Counted from the first letter of the stretch, positions 49,072 to 60,532 are shown. The stretch: 64,000 bases of DNA from Psychrobacter fozii (GCF_003217155.1 NZ_QJSU01000011.1:37246-101245); one strand, 5' to 3'. Numbers and translations: made by a program. The notes: generated by a model from the letters alone, not told the origin.

Positions 49072-49323
49072 ATGAGCATGAACGCTGACGATTTGATTGC
49101 CTTTTTACAAACACACTTCCCAGATGCTTTTATTCAAGCTGCTAATCAAGGTAATAAGTTTGATGTACGTGTGGTTGATGCCAGTTTTGAGGGCAAGCGT
49201 GCCGTTCAACGTCAACAAGCGATTTATGCATTGGTCAATGATAAGATTGCGAGTGGGGATATTCATGCGCTCAATATTCAAGCATTAACGCCTGCTGAAT
49301 GGGATATCCAGTCAAAAGGCTAA
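49072..49323 (+). CDS. ibaG: BolA family protein IbaG
   Basis: 83-residue BolA-like protein upstream of murA, as in E. coli ibaG(yrbA)-murA. Core HFPDAFIQAANQGNKFDVRVVDASFEGKRAVQRQQAIYALVNDKI, with HALNIQALTPAEW near the end. BolA proteins partner monothiol glutaredoxins. AGGAT precedes the ATG. Confidence 0.93.
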   Translation: MSMNADDLIAFLQTHFPDAFIQAANQGNKFDVRVVDASFEGKRAVQRQQAIYALVNDKIASGDIHALNIQALTPAEWDIQSKG

Positions 49324-49414
49324 ACCGTTATATATACGATTGAACATTTTAAACTAACCATTTAGGTGGTTGGTTATAAGTTTAATTTTCACCATTTTCT
49401 ACACTCATCGCTAG

Positions 49415-50695
<1,281 letters not shown>

Positions 50696-50714
50696 TATTA
50701 ACTGGCTTGTCTAG

Positions 50715-50798
50715 CACCAATTCGTCCACTACGGATGTAATTGGTGTTATCACGAAAAGCTCAGTAATATACAACTAAAAGCCCCCTTCAGTGGGGCT
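50715..50798. promoter_or_regulatory. Two hairpins between murA and hisG
   Basis: CACCAATT/AATTGGTG (50715-50722 with 50739-50746) and AGCCCC/GGGGCT (50780-50785 with 50793-50798), without T-runs. They may be a weak terminator plus a leader structure for hisG. Confidence 0.4.
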
Positions 50799-50826
50799 GT
50801 CAACTGTACATGGATACGATGTCATT

Positions 50827-51522
50827 ATGACTGAAGCAACCAAAGCCTTACCAACCAGCGGTGTATTAAACGAAGTAAATGATGAGTTTTCAGGCTTAAC
50901 ATTGGCGTTATCAAAAGGCCGTATTCTAGAAGAAACCATGCCACTGCTACGCGCAGCTGGTGTTGAGTTATTAGAAGATCCTGAAGCCTCGCGCAAACTT
51001 ATTTTCCCAACCTCAAATCCCAATGTACGTGTATTGATTTTGCGTGCCAGTGATGTGCCGACCTATGTAGAACACGGTGCAGCTGATTTTGGTGTGGCAG
51101 GTAAAGACGTTTTGCTTGAACATGGTGCCAATCATGTTTATGAGTTGTTGGATTTGCAAATTGCTCAATGTAAGCTGATGACTGCTGGCGTAAAAGGTGC
51201 TCCACTGCCAAATCGTCGCCTACGTATCGCGACCAAATACGTCAATGTGGCGCGCGCTTACTTTGCTAGCCAAGGTAAGCAAGTAGATGTCATTAAGCTG
51301 TACGGCTCGATGGAGCTTGCCCCGTTGGTCGGTCTCGGCGATTTGATCGTGGATGTGGTCGATACTGGCAATACTTTACGTGCGAATGGGCTTGAAGCTC
51401 GTGATCACATTTGTGATGTTTCATCTCGCCTTATCGTCAATCAAGTCAGCTATAAGCGTAAATTTGCACTACTTGAGCCGATTTTAGATAGCTTTAAAAA
51501 CAGTATTGCTAGTGCATCGTAA
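50827..51522 (+). CDS. hisG: ATP phosphoribosyltransferase, short form
   Basis: First step of histidine synthesis. Short HisG (231 residues) lacking the C-terminal regulatory domain, so it should need HisZ; none is in the window. Seen: [63 protein letters not shown] chose ATG 50827; the GTG at 50791 lies inside a hairpin. Spacing and terminator suggest that hisD has its own promoter. Confidence 0.95.
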   Translation: MTEATKALPTSGVLNEVNDEFSGLTLALSKGRILEETMPLLRAAGVELLEDPEASRKLIFPTSNPNVRVLILRASDVPTYVEHGAADFGVAGKDVLLEHGANHVYELLDLQIAQCKLMTAGVKGAPLPNRRLRIATKYVNVARAYFASQGKQVDVIKLYGSMELAPLVGLGDLIVDVVDTGNTLRANGLEARDHICDVSSRLIVNQVSYKRKFALLEPILDSFKNSIASAS

Positions 51523-51569
51523 GCCACTGGCAATCATTGGTAATATAAAGCATGGTTATGCAAATTTTT

Positions 51570-51618
51570 AAACCAGTTTAGTGCTCTATGATAGATATAG
51601 CGTGCTAAACTGGTTTTT
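51570..51618 (+). terminator. Terminator after hisG
   Basis: AAACCAGTTTAG (51570-51581) with CTAAACTGGTTT (51605-51616) and a 23-base bulged loop, then T-run. Confidence 0.8.
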
Positions 51619-51628
51619 TCATATTTGC

Positions 51629-51656
51629 TTGTCAGAGAATAAAAGCCCAGTATAAT
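51629..51656 (+). promoter_or_regulatory. Candidate promoter of hisD-hisC
   Basis: TTGTCA (51629-51634), 16-bp spacer, TATAAT (51651-51656), placed just after the hisG terminator and 83 bases before hisD. Confidence 0.55.
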
Positions 51657-51738
51657 CTGATGTATAAGCCACCAAATTATTGTTAATATTCAATACACGC
51701 TACCATTACATTATTCATTTCAGCCATAGGATTAGGTC

Positions 51739-53034
51739 ATGCGCCAACTAAGTACCCAAGATGCCGATTTTGACAGTCAATTGACAGAGTTGCTTGCTTT
51801 TGAAACCGTTAATGATGCCGACTTGTTGAAGACCGTTGATGACATCATCGCGCAAGTTCGCCATGATGGTGATAGTGTGGTGCTAGCCTTGACTCAGCAA
51901 TTTGATAAGCATCCAGCGACGACGATGCAAGAGCTAGAGCTATCCAAAGAATCGCTTGCTGAGGCATTTGCCAACCTTGATGAGACCGTCAAGAGGGCAT
52001 TGACGACAGCGGCCACACGCGTACAGACATTTCATGAGCGCCAAGTACAAGAGACGTGGCAATATGAAGATGAGCTAGGCAATCGTCTCGGTCAAAAAGT
52101 CACACCGCTTGATCGTGTAGGTATTTATGTCCCTGGTGGTCTGGCCTCTTATCCATCGTCAGTATTGATGAACGCCATTCCTGCCAAAGTAGCAGGCGTC
52201 GCCGAAGTCATCATGGTCGTGCCAGCACCCAAAGGTGTACTAAACCCACTGGTATTGGCAGCAGCGCATTTGGCACAGGTTGATCGTGTCTTTACTATTG
52301 GTGGTGCACAAGCTGTGGCCGCATTGGCTTATGGCACCGCGACAATTCCAGCAGTGGATAAAATTACAGGGCCGGGCAACAAGTATGTGGCGGCTGCCAA
52401 ACGTGCAGTATTCGGTCAAGTTGGTATCGATATGATTGCGGGCCCCTCTGAAGTATTGGTTTATGCAGAAGGTGAAGCGCAAGATCGTGCAGATTGGTTG
52501 GCGATGGATTTATTGTCACAAGCTGAGCATGATCGTATTGCCCAAGCTATTTTTGTGACGACCAGTGAAGAGCAGCTAGCTGAAGTTGCTGCTGAGATCG
52601 AAAAAGCATTGGCAGAATTGCCAAAAGCTGATATCGCTCGTGATTCATTGCAAAACCGTGGCGCGCTTATCTTAGTTAAAGACCGTCAGGAAGGTATTGC
52701 AGTGATCAATCGGGTGGCACCTGAGCATTTAGAATTGTCAGTAGACAATCCTGATGAGCTGCTCAATGATATTCGTCACGCTGGGGCGATTTTTATGGGT
52801 CGTCATACGCCTGAAGCGATTGGTGATTACTGTGCAGGTCCTAACCATGTGTTGCCAACTTCAGGTACGGCGCGTTTTTCTTCACCGCTGGGTGTCTATG
52901 ACTTCCAAAAGAAATCATCTATTATTTATTGTAGTGAAGCAGGCAGTAAACCGTTGGCGGAAACAGCAGATATTTTAGCGCAGCGTGAGGACTTAGATGC
53001 CCATGCGCGCTCAGCTCGTTATCGTTATCAGTAA
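51739..53034 (+). CDS. hisD: Histidinol dehydrogenase
   Basis: Zinc enzyme, last two steps to histidine, NAD-dependent. 431 residues. Seen: VGIYVPGGLASYPSSVLMNAIPAKVAGV, GGAQAVAALAYGT, ITGPGNKYVAAAKRAVFG, AGPSEVLV, LLSQAEHD, and RVAPEHLEL with its conserved His. Precedes hisC by 86 bases. Confidence 0.98.
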   Translation: MRQLSTQDADFDSQLTELLAFETVNDADLLKTVDDIIAQVRHDGDSVVLALTQQFDKHPATTMQELELSKESLAEAFANLDETVKRALTTAATRVQTFHERQVQETWQYEDELGNRLGQKVTPLDRVGIYVPGGLASYPSSVLMNAIPAKVAGVAEVIMVVPAPKGVLNPLVLAAAHLAQVDRVFTIGGAQAVAALAYGTATIPAVDKITGPGNKYVAAAKRAVFGQVGIDMIAGPSEVLVYAEGEAQDRADWLAMDLLSQAEHDRIAQAIFVTTSEEQLAEVAAEIEKALAELPKADIARDSLQNRGALILVKDRQEGIAVINRVAPEHLELSVDNPDELLNDIRHAGAIFMGRHTPEAIGDYCAGPNHVLPTSGTARFSSPLGVYDFQKKSSIIYCSEAGSKPLAETADILAQREDLDAHARSARYRYQ

Positions 53035-53120
53035 TATTTTTTGAATACTGTAAAATTTAATTTTGTCATTTATGTTGACATCTTTTTTAATAATTTTTGT
53101 GGCTAATAGTAGGATAACTT

Positions 53121-54242
53121 ATGAGTGAATTAAAGATAGACACGAGACTTTGGTCATCTAAAGCACGCAATTTGTCACCTTATACACCAGGTGAGCAGCC
53201 GCAACACGACAATTTATGCAAACTAAATACCAATGAAAACCCATTTCCACCTTCTCCAAAAGTAGGGGAAGCCATCGCTAAAGTGTTGGAACGTCAAGCA
53301 GATGATTTGCGCTTGTATCCAGCACCTGAGTCTGATGAGTTGCGTAATGCATTGGCAGGATTATATAATCTCGATGTCAATCAAGTATTCGTCGGTAATG
53401 GCTCAGATGAAGTATTGGCATTGGTGTTTGCTAGCTTTTTCTTAAAAGAGCGTCCTGTTTTAGCACCTGATATTAGTTATAGTTTCTATCCCGTATACGC
53501 GCATACCTTTGGTATCGAGTTGGTACAAATTGCCTTAGATGCTGATTTTAGTATCAGCCCAGATGCGTATCGCCAGCCTTGTAGCGGTATCATTATCGCC
53601 AATCCTAATGCTCCAACTGGACTGCTACTATCGCTTGCAGATATCAGTAAGTTGGCGAGTGAGCACTCTAATTCAGTGATCGTGATTGATGAAGCTTATA
53701 TTGACTTTGCCCAGATAGAAGCGGATAGCTCAGATGCTACTGTCTCAGCCATAAGCTTAATCAATGATTATGACAATATTCTTGTGACGCAGACCTTTTC
53801 AAAGTCACGCTCGCTCGCTGGATTGCGTGTCGGTATGGCCTTTGGTAATGCCTCATTGATTGAAGCATTGACCCGTATGAAAAACAGCTTTAATAGCTAC
53901 CCATTAGACAAGTTAGCGCAAGCGGGTGCGACTGCCAGTGTCTTAGATGTTGAATACTTTGAGCAAACGCGTCAGCAGGTTATTGACCTGCGTGAGTCAC
54001 TAACAGCAGATCTAATAGCCTTGGATTATAAAGTGCTGCCGTCACACGCCAACTTTGTATTTGTGCGTCCCAAAGAGGGTAATGCCAGTGCTGTGGCCAG
54101 TGCGTTACGTGAGCAAGGCATCATCGTTCGTCATTTTGATAAGCCGCGCATCAATGAGTACCTGCGTATTACCGTTGGTACAGCAGAGCAGAATGAGCGT
54201 TTGATCAATGCATTAACTACGCTGCGAGCGATGAGCATATAG
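53121..54242 (+). CDS. hisC: Histidinol-phosphate aminotransferase
   Basis: PLP enzyme making histidinol phosphate. 373 residues. Seen: LNTNENPFPPSP, NGSDEVLALVFASF, NPNAPTGLLLS, VIDEAYIDFA, PLP lysine in QTFSKSRSLAGLRVG, LRITVGTAEQN. TAG is directly followed by the next ATG. Confidence 0.97.
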   Translation: MSELKIDTRLWSSKARNLSPYTPGEQPQHDNLCKLNTNENPFPPSPKVGEAIAKVLERQADDLRLYPAPESDELRNALAGLYNLDVNQVFVGNGSDEVLALVFASFFLKERPVLAPDISYSFYPVYAHTFGIELVQIALDADFSISPDAYRQPCSGIIIANPNAPTGLLLSLADISKLASEHSNSVIVIDEAYIDFAQIEADSSDATVSAISLINDYDNILVTQTFSKSRSLAGLRVGMAFGNASLIEALTRMKNSFNSYPLDKLAQAGATASVLDVEYFEQTRQQVIDLRESLTADLIALDYKVLPSHANFVFVRPKEGNASAVASALREQGIIVRHFDKPRINEYLRITVGTAEQNERLINALTTLRAMSI

Positions 54243-54848
54243 ATGAAAAATCTGAATGTGATTCGTAATTTACCATTGATTTGCACTATTGATCACGTTT
54301 TCAATGAGCTGGAATGTGAGAAACTCATTGAAAAAAGTGAAGTTCAGCAGTATGAACAGGCACAAATTACGTTAGGGAATGATCAGTTTCGAACAGATAC
54401 GAGTGTCCGAAATAATGACCGTATCATATTTGATGATGCTGACTTAGCAAAAGAACTCTTTGACCAAGTAGCGTGTTATTTGCCAAAAACATGGGATGAA
54501 GGTTTATGGGAGTTGTCGGGGCTGAATGAGCGTTTTCGTTATTATCGTTATGGCGAAGGCCAAACGTTCAAACCACACTTTGATGGTGCTTATGAGCAAG
54601 GTAAGTTTCATAAAAGCTTCTTAACGCTATTGTTTTATTTGAATGACGACTTCGAAGGTGGCGAGACAAAATTTTATCAATGGCAAGGTGGTTGGTATAA
54701 TAATGATACGCCAACTTATATTGTTACACCGAAAAAAGGCCAAGCATTATTGTTTGCACATCTACAGCTTCATGAAGGTGCACCAGTGATATCAGGTGTT
54801 AAATATGTGTTACGAACGGATGTCATGTATCGAGCAATATGTCTTTAA
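54243..54848 (+). CDS. 2OG-Fe(II) oxygenase, prolyl-4-hydroxylase-like
   Basis: 201 residues. Iron ligands H112 and D114 (KPHFDG) and H177 (LQLHEGAPV); 2-oxoglutarate Lys/Arg in GVKYVLRTDVMYR (K187/R191). The fold fits PF13640. The ATG immediately follows the hisC stop, so it is translated from the his transcript. Substrate unknown; likely a protein or small metabolite hydroxylase. Confidence 0.88.
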   Translation: MKNLNVIRNLPLICTIDHVFNELECEKLIEKSEVQQYEQAQITLGNDQFRTDTSVRNNDRIIFDDADLAKELFDQVACYLPKTWDEGLWELSGLNERFRYYRYGEGQTFKPHFDGAYEQGKFHKSFLTLLFYLNDDFEGGETKFYQWQGGWYNNDTPTYIVTPKKGQALLFAHLQLHEGAPVISGVKYVLRTDVMYRAICL

Positions 54849-54936
54849 TAAATGCCTTGAGAATATTGCATGCGCATACTGAAGATGCTGCGAATTAACG
54901 AATCTTCGCTGTTGTATTGATATTGACTAATAAAAG

Positions 54937-54975
54937 TAAAGCCTGCTGACATTGTGTTGAGCAGGCTTTATTTTT
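54937..54975 (+). terminator. Terminator of the his unit / convergent with pabB
   Basis: TAAAGCCTGCT (54937-54947) with AGCAGGCTTTA (54960-54970), 12-base loop, then T-rich. Confidence 0.88.
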
Positions 54976-54996
54976 ATGTACTTCTCAAAACAACAC

Positions 54997-56715
54997 TCAA
55001 TGTTGTTTACTCGGACTCTCTTGGGCAAGAACTGATAGCAAATTACCCACTTTATCCAAACATTCTTGGTATTCAGCATCGCAGTCAGAAGCGATAGTAA
55101 TACCACCTCCAGCCCATAAGCTGATGTGTTTTTCTCTATTCAAATCATTATGTGATGAAGCGTTGGCTTGCAGCGTACGAATCAGTACATTCCATTGACC
55201 ACTACCATCAAAATTCATATAACCCATAGTGCCGCAATAGGCACCACGTGGTGCTGTTTCTAATTCAGATATAATCTCAACGGCACGTTTTTTTGGTGTG
55301 CCAGTAATAGATCCAGCAGGCAAACTGCCGAACAATACTGCCAACGGATGGGTATTCTCTTTGAGCTCAGCGGTGATGGTGCTGACCATATGATGCACAT
55401 TGCTAAAGCTTTCTATTGCAAATAGCTGTGGTACTTTTACGCTACCAATTTTGGCATATTTGCCTAAATCATTACGCAATAAATCGACAATCATCACATT
55501 TTCAGCACGATCTTTTTCACTATCGCTTAGTTGGTTTTTATAGCGGTTATCTTGTTCACTCGTTGCACCACGCGGCATCGTACCTTTAATAGGTTTAGTA
55601 ATGATGTGATGTTTGCCAGTGTTGGTATCTTTTTTGAAGGTAAAAAACAGTTCAGGTGAGCAGCTTAATAATTCAAACGAATTCGTAAGTATATCAGGAG
55701 CGTTTAGACTGTCATGCATGCTATTAACTGACAGATATCCTGCAAAGGGCGCCTGCGTATTACGATATAGCATAGGTAAATAATCAATCAAATTAGATAT
55801 TGATTGGGCATTGCTTGTCTTATGAGAGAGCTGACCGTGCCATTCTTGCGTCAGATTTATTTGATAGCAGTCGCCTTGTTTCAGATAGTCCTGAGTGCGG
55901 TCAAATGCTTGCTGATAATCATGCTTGCCCCATCGTGCTTGCAATATTAAAGGAGCAGGTTTTGATGATTCAAGGTATTTTTGACTCAGACATGTGTCAG
56001 ACAACGTTTTATCTAGTCTGTCTAGATATGAGATAAGCGCTACGACGGCTTTGTCACTACACTCGTCATCAACGGTTTTGCCTGAGCTGTCAGCCGTTGT
56101 ATTGACAGTTAACTGCCAACCAGTTCTGCTGGTTTCTTTAGGTGACAGATAAATATCGTAATGACCCAATACCGCACAAGGCTGTGCTGCGAGTTCGATA
56201 TTGGCAGCTGGACTTAGCTCATGAGCCGCAATGTCATAGCCGATAAACCCTATTAGGCCATGATGATAATTGGGATTTTCAGTGATATCAGTTGTCGATG
56301 TTCTGTCATCAGTCTCATAAGCTTTACTATAAGTCGTTAAGCTGTTTTGCCATTCCGCATAGCTCATATAGGCCGTTGTGATGGCATTACTATTATCAGC
56401 ATCGTTAGTCGTTTCAACATCACGGCCATGTCGAATAACTTTATAAGCAGCCAATTGTGTGTCAGGTAATTGATTATTAGCAGTATTAAAATAGACAGAC
56501 CAGCTCACCTTAGGAAGTAAGCCGATTACGGGCCGTCCATTATTATTCAGCCAAACCAGCTGCCAATTTGCTTTAGCATCTTGTGCTAGCAAATAACGCT
56601 GTAGATGCGGCATTAATTCTGCGGCAGGCAGCTCACCAAAACGCCAGCTAGGATTAGTAGCTGGCGATAGGGCAGAATCTGTCTGCTCAGTAGTCTTGTG
56701 ATTTTTTGCGTGCAT
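54997..56715 (-). CDS. pabB: Aminodeoxychorismate synthase component I
   Basis: Makes 4-amino-4-deoxychorismate for folate with PabA. Long form (572 residues) with a variable N-terminal half (QPCAVLGHYDIYLSP) and conserved chorismate-binding domain from about 260: PIKGTMPRG (Lys marks PabB rather than TrpE), DRAENVMIVDLLRNDLG, GSLPAGSITGTPKKRAVEII, GAYCGTMGYM, GGGITIASDCDAEYQE. Starts 3 bases after fabB stop, so fabB-pabB are one transcript. Confidence 0.95.
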   Translation of the reverse strand: MHAKNHKTTEQTDSALSPATNPSWRFGELPAAELMPHLQRYLLAQDAKANWQLVWLNNNGRPVIGLLPKVSWSVYFNTANNQLPDTQLAAYKVIRHGRDVETTNDADNSNAITTAYMSYAEWQNSLTTYSKAYETDDRTSTTDITENPNYHHGLIGFIGYDIAAHELSPAANIELAAQPCAVLGHYDIYLSPKETSRTGWQLTVNTTADSSGKTVDDECSDKAVVALISYLDRLDKTLSDTCLSQKYLESSKPAPLILQARWGKHDYQQAFDRTQDYLKQGDCYQINLTQEWHGQLSHKTSNAQSISNLIDYLPMLYRNTQAPFAGYLSVNSMHDSLNAPDILTNSFELLSCSPELFFTFKKDTNTGKHHIITKPIKGTMPRGATSEQDNRYKNQLSDSEKDRAENVMIVDLLRNDLGKYAKIGSVKVPQLFAIESFSNVHHMVSTITAELKENTHPLAVLFGSLPAGSITGTPKKRAVEIISELETAPRGAYCGTMGYMNFDGSGQWNVLIRTLQANASSHNDLNREKHISLWAGGGITIASDCDAEYQECLDKVGNLLSVLAQESPSKQH

Positions 56716-56718
56716 CGG

Positions 56719-57954
56719 TTACGCGTCGAACTTTTTGATGATTAGCGTTGCGTTTGTACCACCAAAGCCAAAGCTGTTACTCATGAGTGTCTCAAGCTTG
56801 GTTTCGCGCATTTGGGCGACGATATCAAAGCCTTCAGCAGCAGGGTCTAATTCTTCGATATTGATACTTGGTGCGATAAAGCCTTCTTGTAGCATTAGTA
56901 AGCAGTAGATTAATTCTTGAGCACCGACCGCACCCAAACTATGACCAGTCATAGACTTGGTTGAGCTAAGAGCAGGTACTTTACTGACATCACCACCGAA
57001 CACTTTAGCAATTGCTTTAAGTTCGGTGATGTCACCTAAAGGCGTGCTGGTACCGTGAGTATTAATATAATCAACGCTCTCCAAACCAGCTTCGGCTAAT
57101 GCTTGCTGCATACAACGTACGGCGCCTTCACCGCTTGGCGCTACCATTTCAGCACCATCAGAGCTAGCACCATAACCGACGATTTCAGCCAAGATATTAG
57201 CACCGCGCGCTTGTGCATGCTCGAGACTTTCTACGACGACCATCGCACCACCCGCTGCAATCACAAAGCCATCACGGTCTTTGTCATACGCGCGCGAGGA
57301 TTGCTTAGGCGTGTCGTTATATTGAGTACTCATCGCACCCATTGCGTCAAACATACATGATTGAGTCCAATGCTCAGCTTCACTACCACCTGCTAGGACG
57401 ACATCGGCTTTGCCTAGTTGAATAAGCTCGGCAGCATGCCCGATACAATGTGTTGAAGTCGCACAAGCAGAGGAGATAGAGTAGGAGATACCGTGGATTT
57501 TTAGACCTGTTGCGAGCGCTGCTGATACTGAGCTGCCCATAGTCTTAGGTACTGCCATTGCGCCGACACCGCGTAGACCTTTCTCACGCATGGCGTCGAC
57601 AGCAGCGACTACATTTTCTGTTGAAGCGCCGCCAGAGCTGGCAACCACACCGACACGTGGGTTTTGGCTGATGACATCAAGTGATAATCCAGAGTGTTTG
57701 ATGGCATCTAACGCACTAACATAAGCATAGAGACTGGCATCACTAAAAAACCTTTTAAGCTTACGGTCGATAGCAGACGTGTCCAGTACTGATTTATCAA
57801 TACTACCACTGACCTGTGACTTAAACTCATGCTCAGCATAAGAGTCATTGAACGTAATACCAGACTGTCCGTGCTTAAGAGCAGCAGTAACAGTGGCTAA
57901 ATCATGTCCGATACAAGAGACAATCCCTGCTCCAGTGATAACAACGCGGCGCAT
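56719..57954 (-). CDS. fabB: Beta-ketoacyl-ACP synthase I
   Basis: Elongating condensing enzyme, needed for unsaturated fatty acids. 411 residues. Cys-His-His triad: Cys164 ([11 protein letters not shown]), His in [10 protein letters not shown], His in [15 protein letters not shown]-terminal [14 protein letters not shown]-terminal [16 protein letters not shown]. Followed closely by pabB. Confidence 0.97.
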   Translation of the reverse strand: MRRVVITGAGIVSCIGHDLATVTAALKHGQSGITFNDSYAEHEFKSQVSGSIDKSVLDTSAIDRKLKRFFSDASLYAYVSALDAIKHSGLSLDVISQNPRVGVVASSGGASTENVVAAVDAMREKGLRGVGAMAVPKTMGSSVSAALATGLKIHGISYSISSACATSTHCIGHAAELIQLGKADVVLAGGSEAEHWTQSCMFDAMGAMSTQYNDTPKQSSRAYDKDRDGFVIAAGGAMVVVESLEHAQARGANILAEIVGYGASSDGAEMVAPSGEGAVRCMQQALAEAGLESVDYINTHGTSTPLGDITELKAIAKVFGGDVSKVPALSSTKSMTGHSLGAVGAQELIYCLLMLQEGFIAPSINIEELDPAAEGFDIVAQMRETKLETLMSNSFGFGGTNATLIIKKFDA

Positions 57955-58584
57955 ATTCTATTCCTTATAAATAACGATTTTTTGATAATTACTGTTAATA
58001 AATTATTTTTAATAATCGTTTTTAATATCTACTTCTATTATTTGATCTCAAACATACCACTCTCTCATAACACACAATGTGTCAAAACAGTGTGTTAAAG
58101 AAAGCGTATTTTTGACTATCAAATGCTTCTGTTGCAGCTATAATTGCTGTCATAATTAAATGATATATTGTCTAGATGTACTCTTATAAAGGATATTTTA
58201 TAAATCCGAGTACAACTGTACTGTGAATTATGGCATATGATAACGTATCAAGCGTCCAAAATCTTTGTACAAGTGCAAAATAACGACAAAATAGCGCTTA
58301 AGGTTAAAAGTTATCCAAAAATTAAATACATAAAAGGTGGTATGAAGAGGGCAGTCATCGATACATCGACCAGAGATATATGAGGCTGTGCTTGGATGTC
58401 ACTGAACAAATAAACTTTAACATAGCATCAGTTATCGATTCAGTTATACTTTTAGATACAAAGTTTGTAATGGTGATAACATTGTTCGCACTGACACTGA
58501 ATACAGTCATTCGCTAAGATAGCATATCAATTATAAGTAAAAATCTATTATTATAAAATCAATCACCACATTAAGGACATCACG
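57955..58584. other. Divergent region fabB-EcsC with an inverted repeat
   Basis: 630 bases. TAACACAC (58068-58075) and GTGTGTTA (58090-58097) form an inverted repeat, with an inner ACACAATGTGT palindrome at 58072-58082. Possible operator for fabB. Nothing coding seen. Confidence 0.45.
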
Positions 58585-59706
58585 ATGGCAAAGCGTAGCA
58601 TTCTTTCTAAAAGCATTAAAACCGTTGGCTCTCTGACCCGTAATAATCTAGAGCGCATGGGTGCAATCATTGACGGTGTCAATGCTAAGACAAGCAAGCC
58701 GCGTCAATACAAAGCGGTCAATTTGGGCGACGAAGATTATCAGCAAGATTTGTTTCGTGAGCAAACACTTAAAGCGACTCAGCAATTGCTAGGACCACGT
58801 TTTGCGACTTATGGCAAATATGCCAAAAAAGTAGTGCCAAATAGCTTTTTTCAGACAACCGTTGATGGTGCTTTTGCGCAAATAGCAAAGCTTGCGTCTA
58901 ACTGGAGTCAGATTGATTTGCCTAGTGAGCATCGTTTTGCCAATATCGCCAACTTAGATGACGAGGAGCGTTATGCGCTAGCCACTGATATCGCCAATCA
59001 AAACCGCGCGCTTGCGACAATAGGTGGTTTGACAGGATTGGCGGGTTTGCTAGGATTGTTGGCTGATACGTTGTGGTTGTTACTAGTATCATTACGTACC
59101 GTTTATCAGTTGGCTGCTGTCTATAACAAACCGTTGACAGGCAGCCAAGGTATCAAGATGGCTTATGAATTGCTATCAAATGCAGACCTAAGCAAGATGC
59201 AAGAAAAACAAGCATTGCTGGCTGGTATCGGTATTGGTAAAGGCTTGCTCGATAATGCGCAAAATAGTGGTTTGCATAACGAGCTCAAAAATCTAGGCCT
59301 AAAAAACAAAAACGTTAATTTTTATGCAGAACAAGTTGATAATATCGCCAGTCAGGTTGGCATTGATTTGGATCAAATCAACTTATCATGGGTACGTCGT
59401 TTCTTACCGGCCACAGCGGTCGTCATTGGCATGCACTATAACAGTCAGTTAATTGATGAAGTAATCGGCGTGGCTCAAGCGACTTTTGCACCAGAAGCCA
59501 AGCTGGCAAATCGTGCAATTACGGATGACAGCAGTAGCGAAGCAAAAGTAGACAAAGCGGCTAGCAGCGATGAGCAAGAAAGTACTGACAACCATACCAA
59601 AGATAGCAATACTGAAAATAAAGATGGCACAGACGAGCAAGATGAATCATCTGATAGCTCGTCAAGCGACGCAAAAGATAAGTCTGCTGATAAGCAAAGT
59701 AAATAA
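58585..59706 (+). CDS. EcsC family protein
   Basis: EcsC family (PF12787), function not well known. 373 residues: charged N-terminus, a hydrophobic stretch (about 145-185, ATIGGLTGLAGLLGLLADTLWLLLVSL) and LPATAVVIGMHYN near 275, then a strongly acidic Ser/Asp/Lys-rich tail (about 315-373) of low complexity. Cytosolic or membrane-associated. AAGGA lies before the ATG. Confidence 0.87.
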   Translation: MAKRSILSKSIKTVGSLTRNNLERMGAIIDGVNAKTSKPRQYKAVNLGDEDYQQDLFREQTLKATQQLLGPRFATYGKYAKKVVPNSFFQTTVDGAFAQIAKLASNWSQIDLPSEHRFANIANLDDEERYALATDIANQNRALATIGGLTGLAGLLGLLADTLWLLLVSLRTVYQLAAVYNKPLTGSQGIKMAYELLSNADLSKMQEKQALLAGIGIGKGLLDNAQNSGLHNELKNLGLKNKNVNFYAEQVDNIASQVGIDLDQINLSWVRRFLPATAVVIGMHYNSQLIDEVIGVAQATFAPEAKLANRAITDDSSSEAKVDKAASSDEQESTDNHTKDSNTENKDGTDEQDESSDSSSSDAKDKSADKQSK

Positions 59707-60024
59707 AGACAATTTAAACATCTCTATTTTTTAGTTTTCTATATAAGGTTGCGTTTATAAGTCATTATAGGCCAATCGCTAACTATTAATATTGGTGGTA
59801 TTATCTTTTAACTCTTGAAAATTTAGATAATATCGCCATTTACTTATCATAGATGTCTATTTATCACCAAACATCTTATTCAGACCACATGTGATATTGT
59901 TTTTTATGCCACGTTTAGTGACTTATTTTCTAGTTGGCTTTGAATTAAAGGCAGCTAAGTGGGTACAGCAACAGGCTGAATGCATATCTATCAAATGTTG
60001 TAAAGTACAATCACTCATAAGTGG

Positions 60025-60053
60025 TTGAAATAGCAGCAACAACTCTTTATAAT
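60025..60053 (+). promoter_or_regulatory. Promoter of the str operon
   Basis: TTGAAA (60025-60030), exactly 17 bp, TATAAT (60048-60053). About 105 bases before rpsL. Confidence 0.75.
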
Positions 60054-60063
60054 ACACTGTCCT

Positions 60064-60127
60064 AAAAATGGGTGCTCCGAAAATCTGTCATTAACGTCAG
60101 ATGGATGGTGCATTACCCCATTTTTTT
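60064..60127 (+). promoter_or_regulatory. Terminator-like hairpin in the rpsL leader
   Basis: AAAAATGGG (60064-60072) can pair with CCCATTTTT (60117-60125); an inner ATCTG/CAGAT stem (60083-60102) may form; T7 run at 60121-60127. The transcript would begin about here, so this could attenuate the operon. Confidence 0.5.
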
Positions 60128-60157
60128 GTTTTATACCAAACGGGAGAAGGATGCCTC

Positions 60158-60532
60158 ATGGCAACAACTAACCAATTGATTCGTAAAGGTCGCAAAACCA
60201 TCAAGGAAAAGTCAAAAGTTCCTGCGTTGGAAGCGTGCCCACAGCGTCGCGGCGTATGCACTCGTGTATATACTACGACTCCTAAAAAACCTAACTCAGC
60301 CATGCGTAAAGTATGTCGTGTACGTTTGACTTCAGGCTATGAAGTATCAAGCTACATCGGCGGCGAAGGTCATAACCTACAAGAGCACAGTGTTGTTCTT
60401 ATCCGTGGTGGTCGTGTAAAAGATCTACCAGGTGTACGTTATCACACCGTTCGTGGTGCATTGGATTGCGCAGGCGTTAAAGACCGTAAGCAAGGTCGTT
60501 CTAAATATGGTGCTAAGAAGCCTAAAGTTTAA
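60158..60532 (+). CDS. rpsL: 30S ribosomal protein S12
   Basis: Decoding-centre protein, 124 residues from ATG 60158 ([14 protein letters not shown]) with GGAGAAGG upstream; an upstream in-frame ATG at 60101 lies in the leader. The streptomycin/decoding region [18 protein letters not shown] and the SKYGAKKPK end are normal, and the methylthio-Asp site is in the [16 protein letters not shown] region. First gene of rpsL-rpsG-fusA-tuf. Confidence 0.98.
   Translation: MATTNQLIRKGRKTIKEKSKVPALEACPQRRGVCTRVYTTTPKKPNSAMRKVCRVRLTSGYEVSSYIGGEGHNLQEHSVVLIRGGRVKDLPGVRYHTVRGALDCAGVKDRKQGRSKYGAKKPKV

Noticed and set aside
50791..50826. GTG start for hisG
   Set aside because: It lies within a hairpin, and the added 12 residues are not family-like.
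60101..60157. Extended N-terminus of S12 from ATG 60101
   Set aside because: The added residues lie in the leader hairpin; S12 starts MATTNQL with a strong ribosome site.
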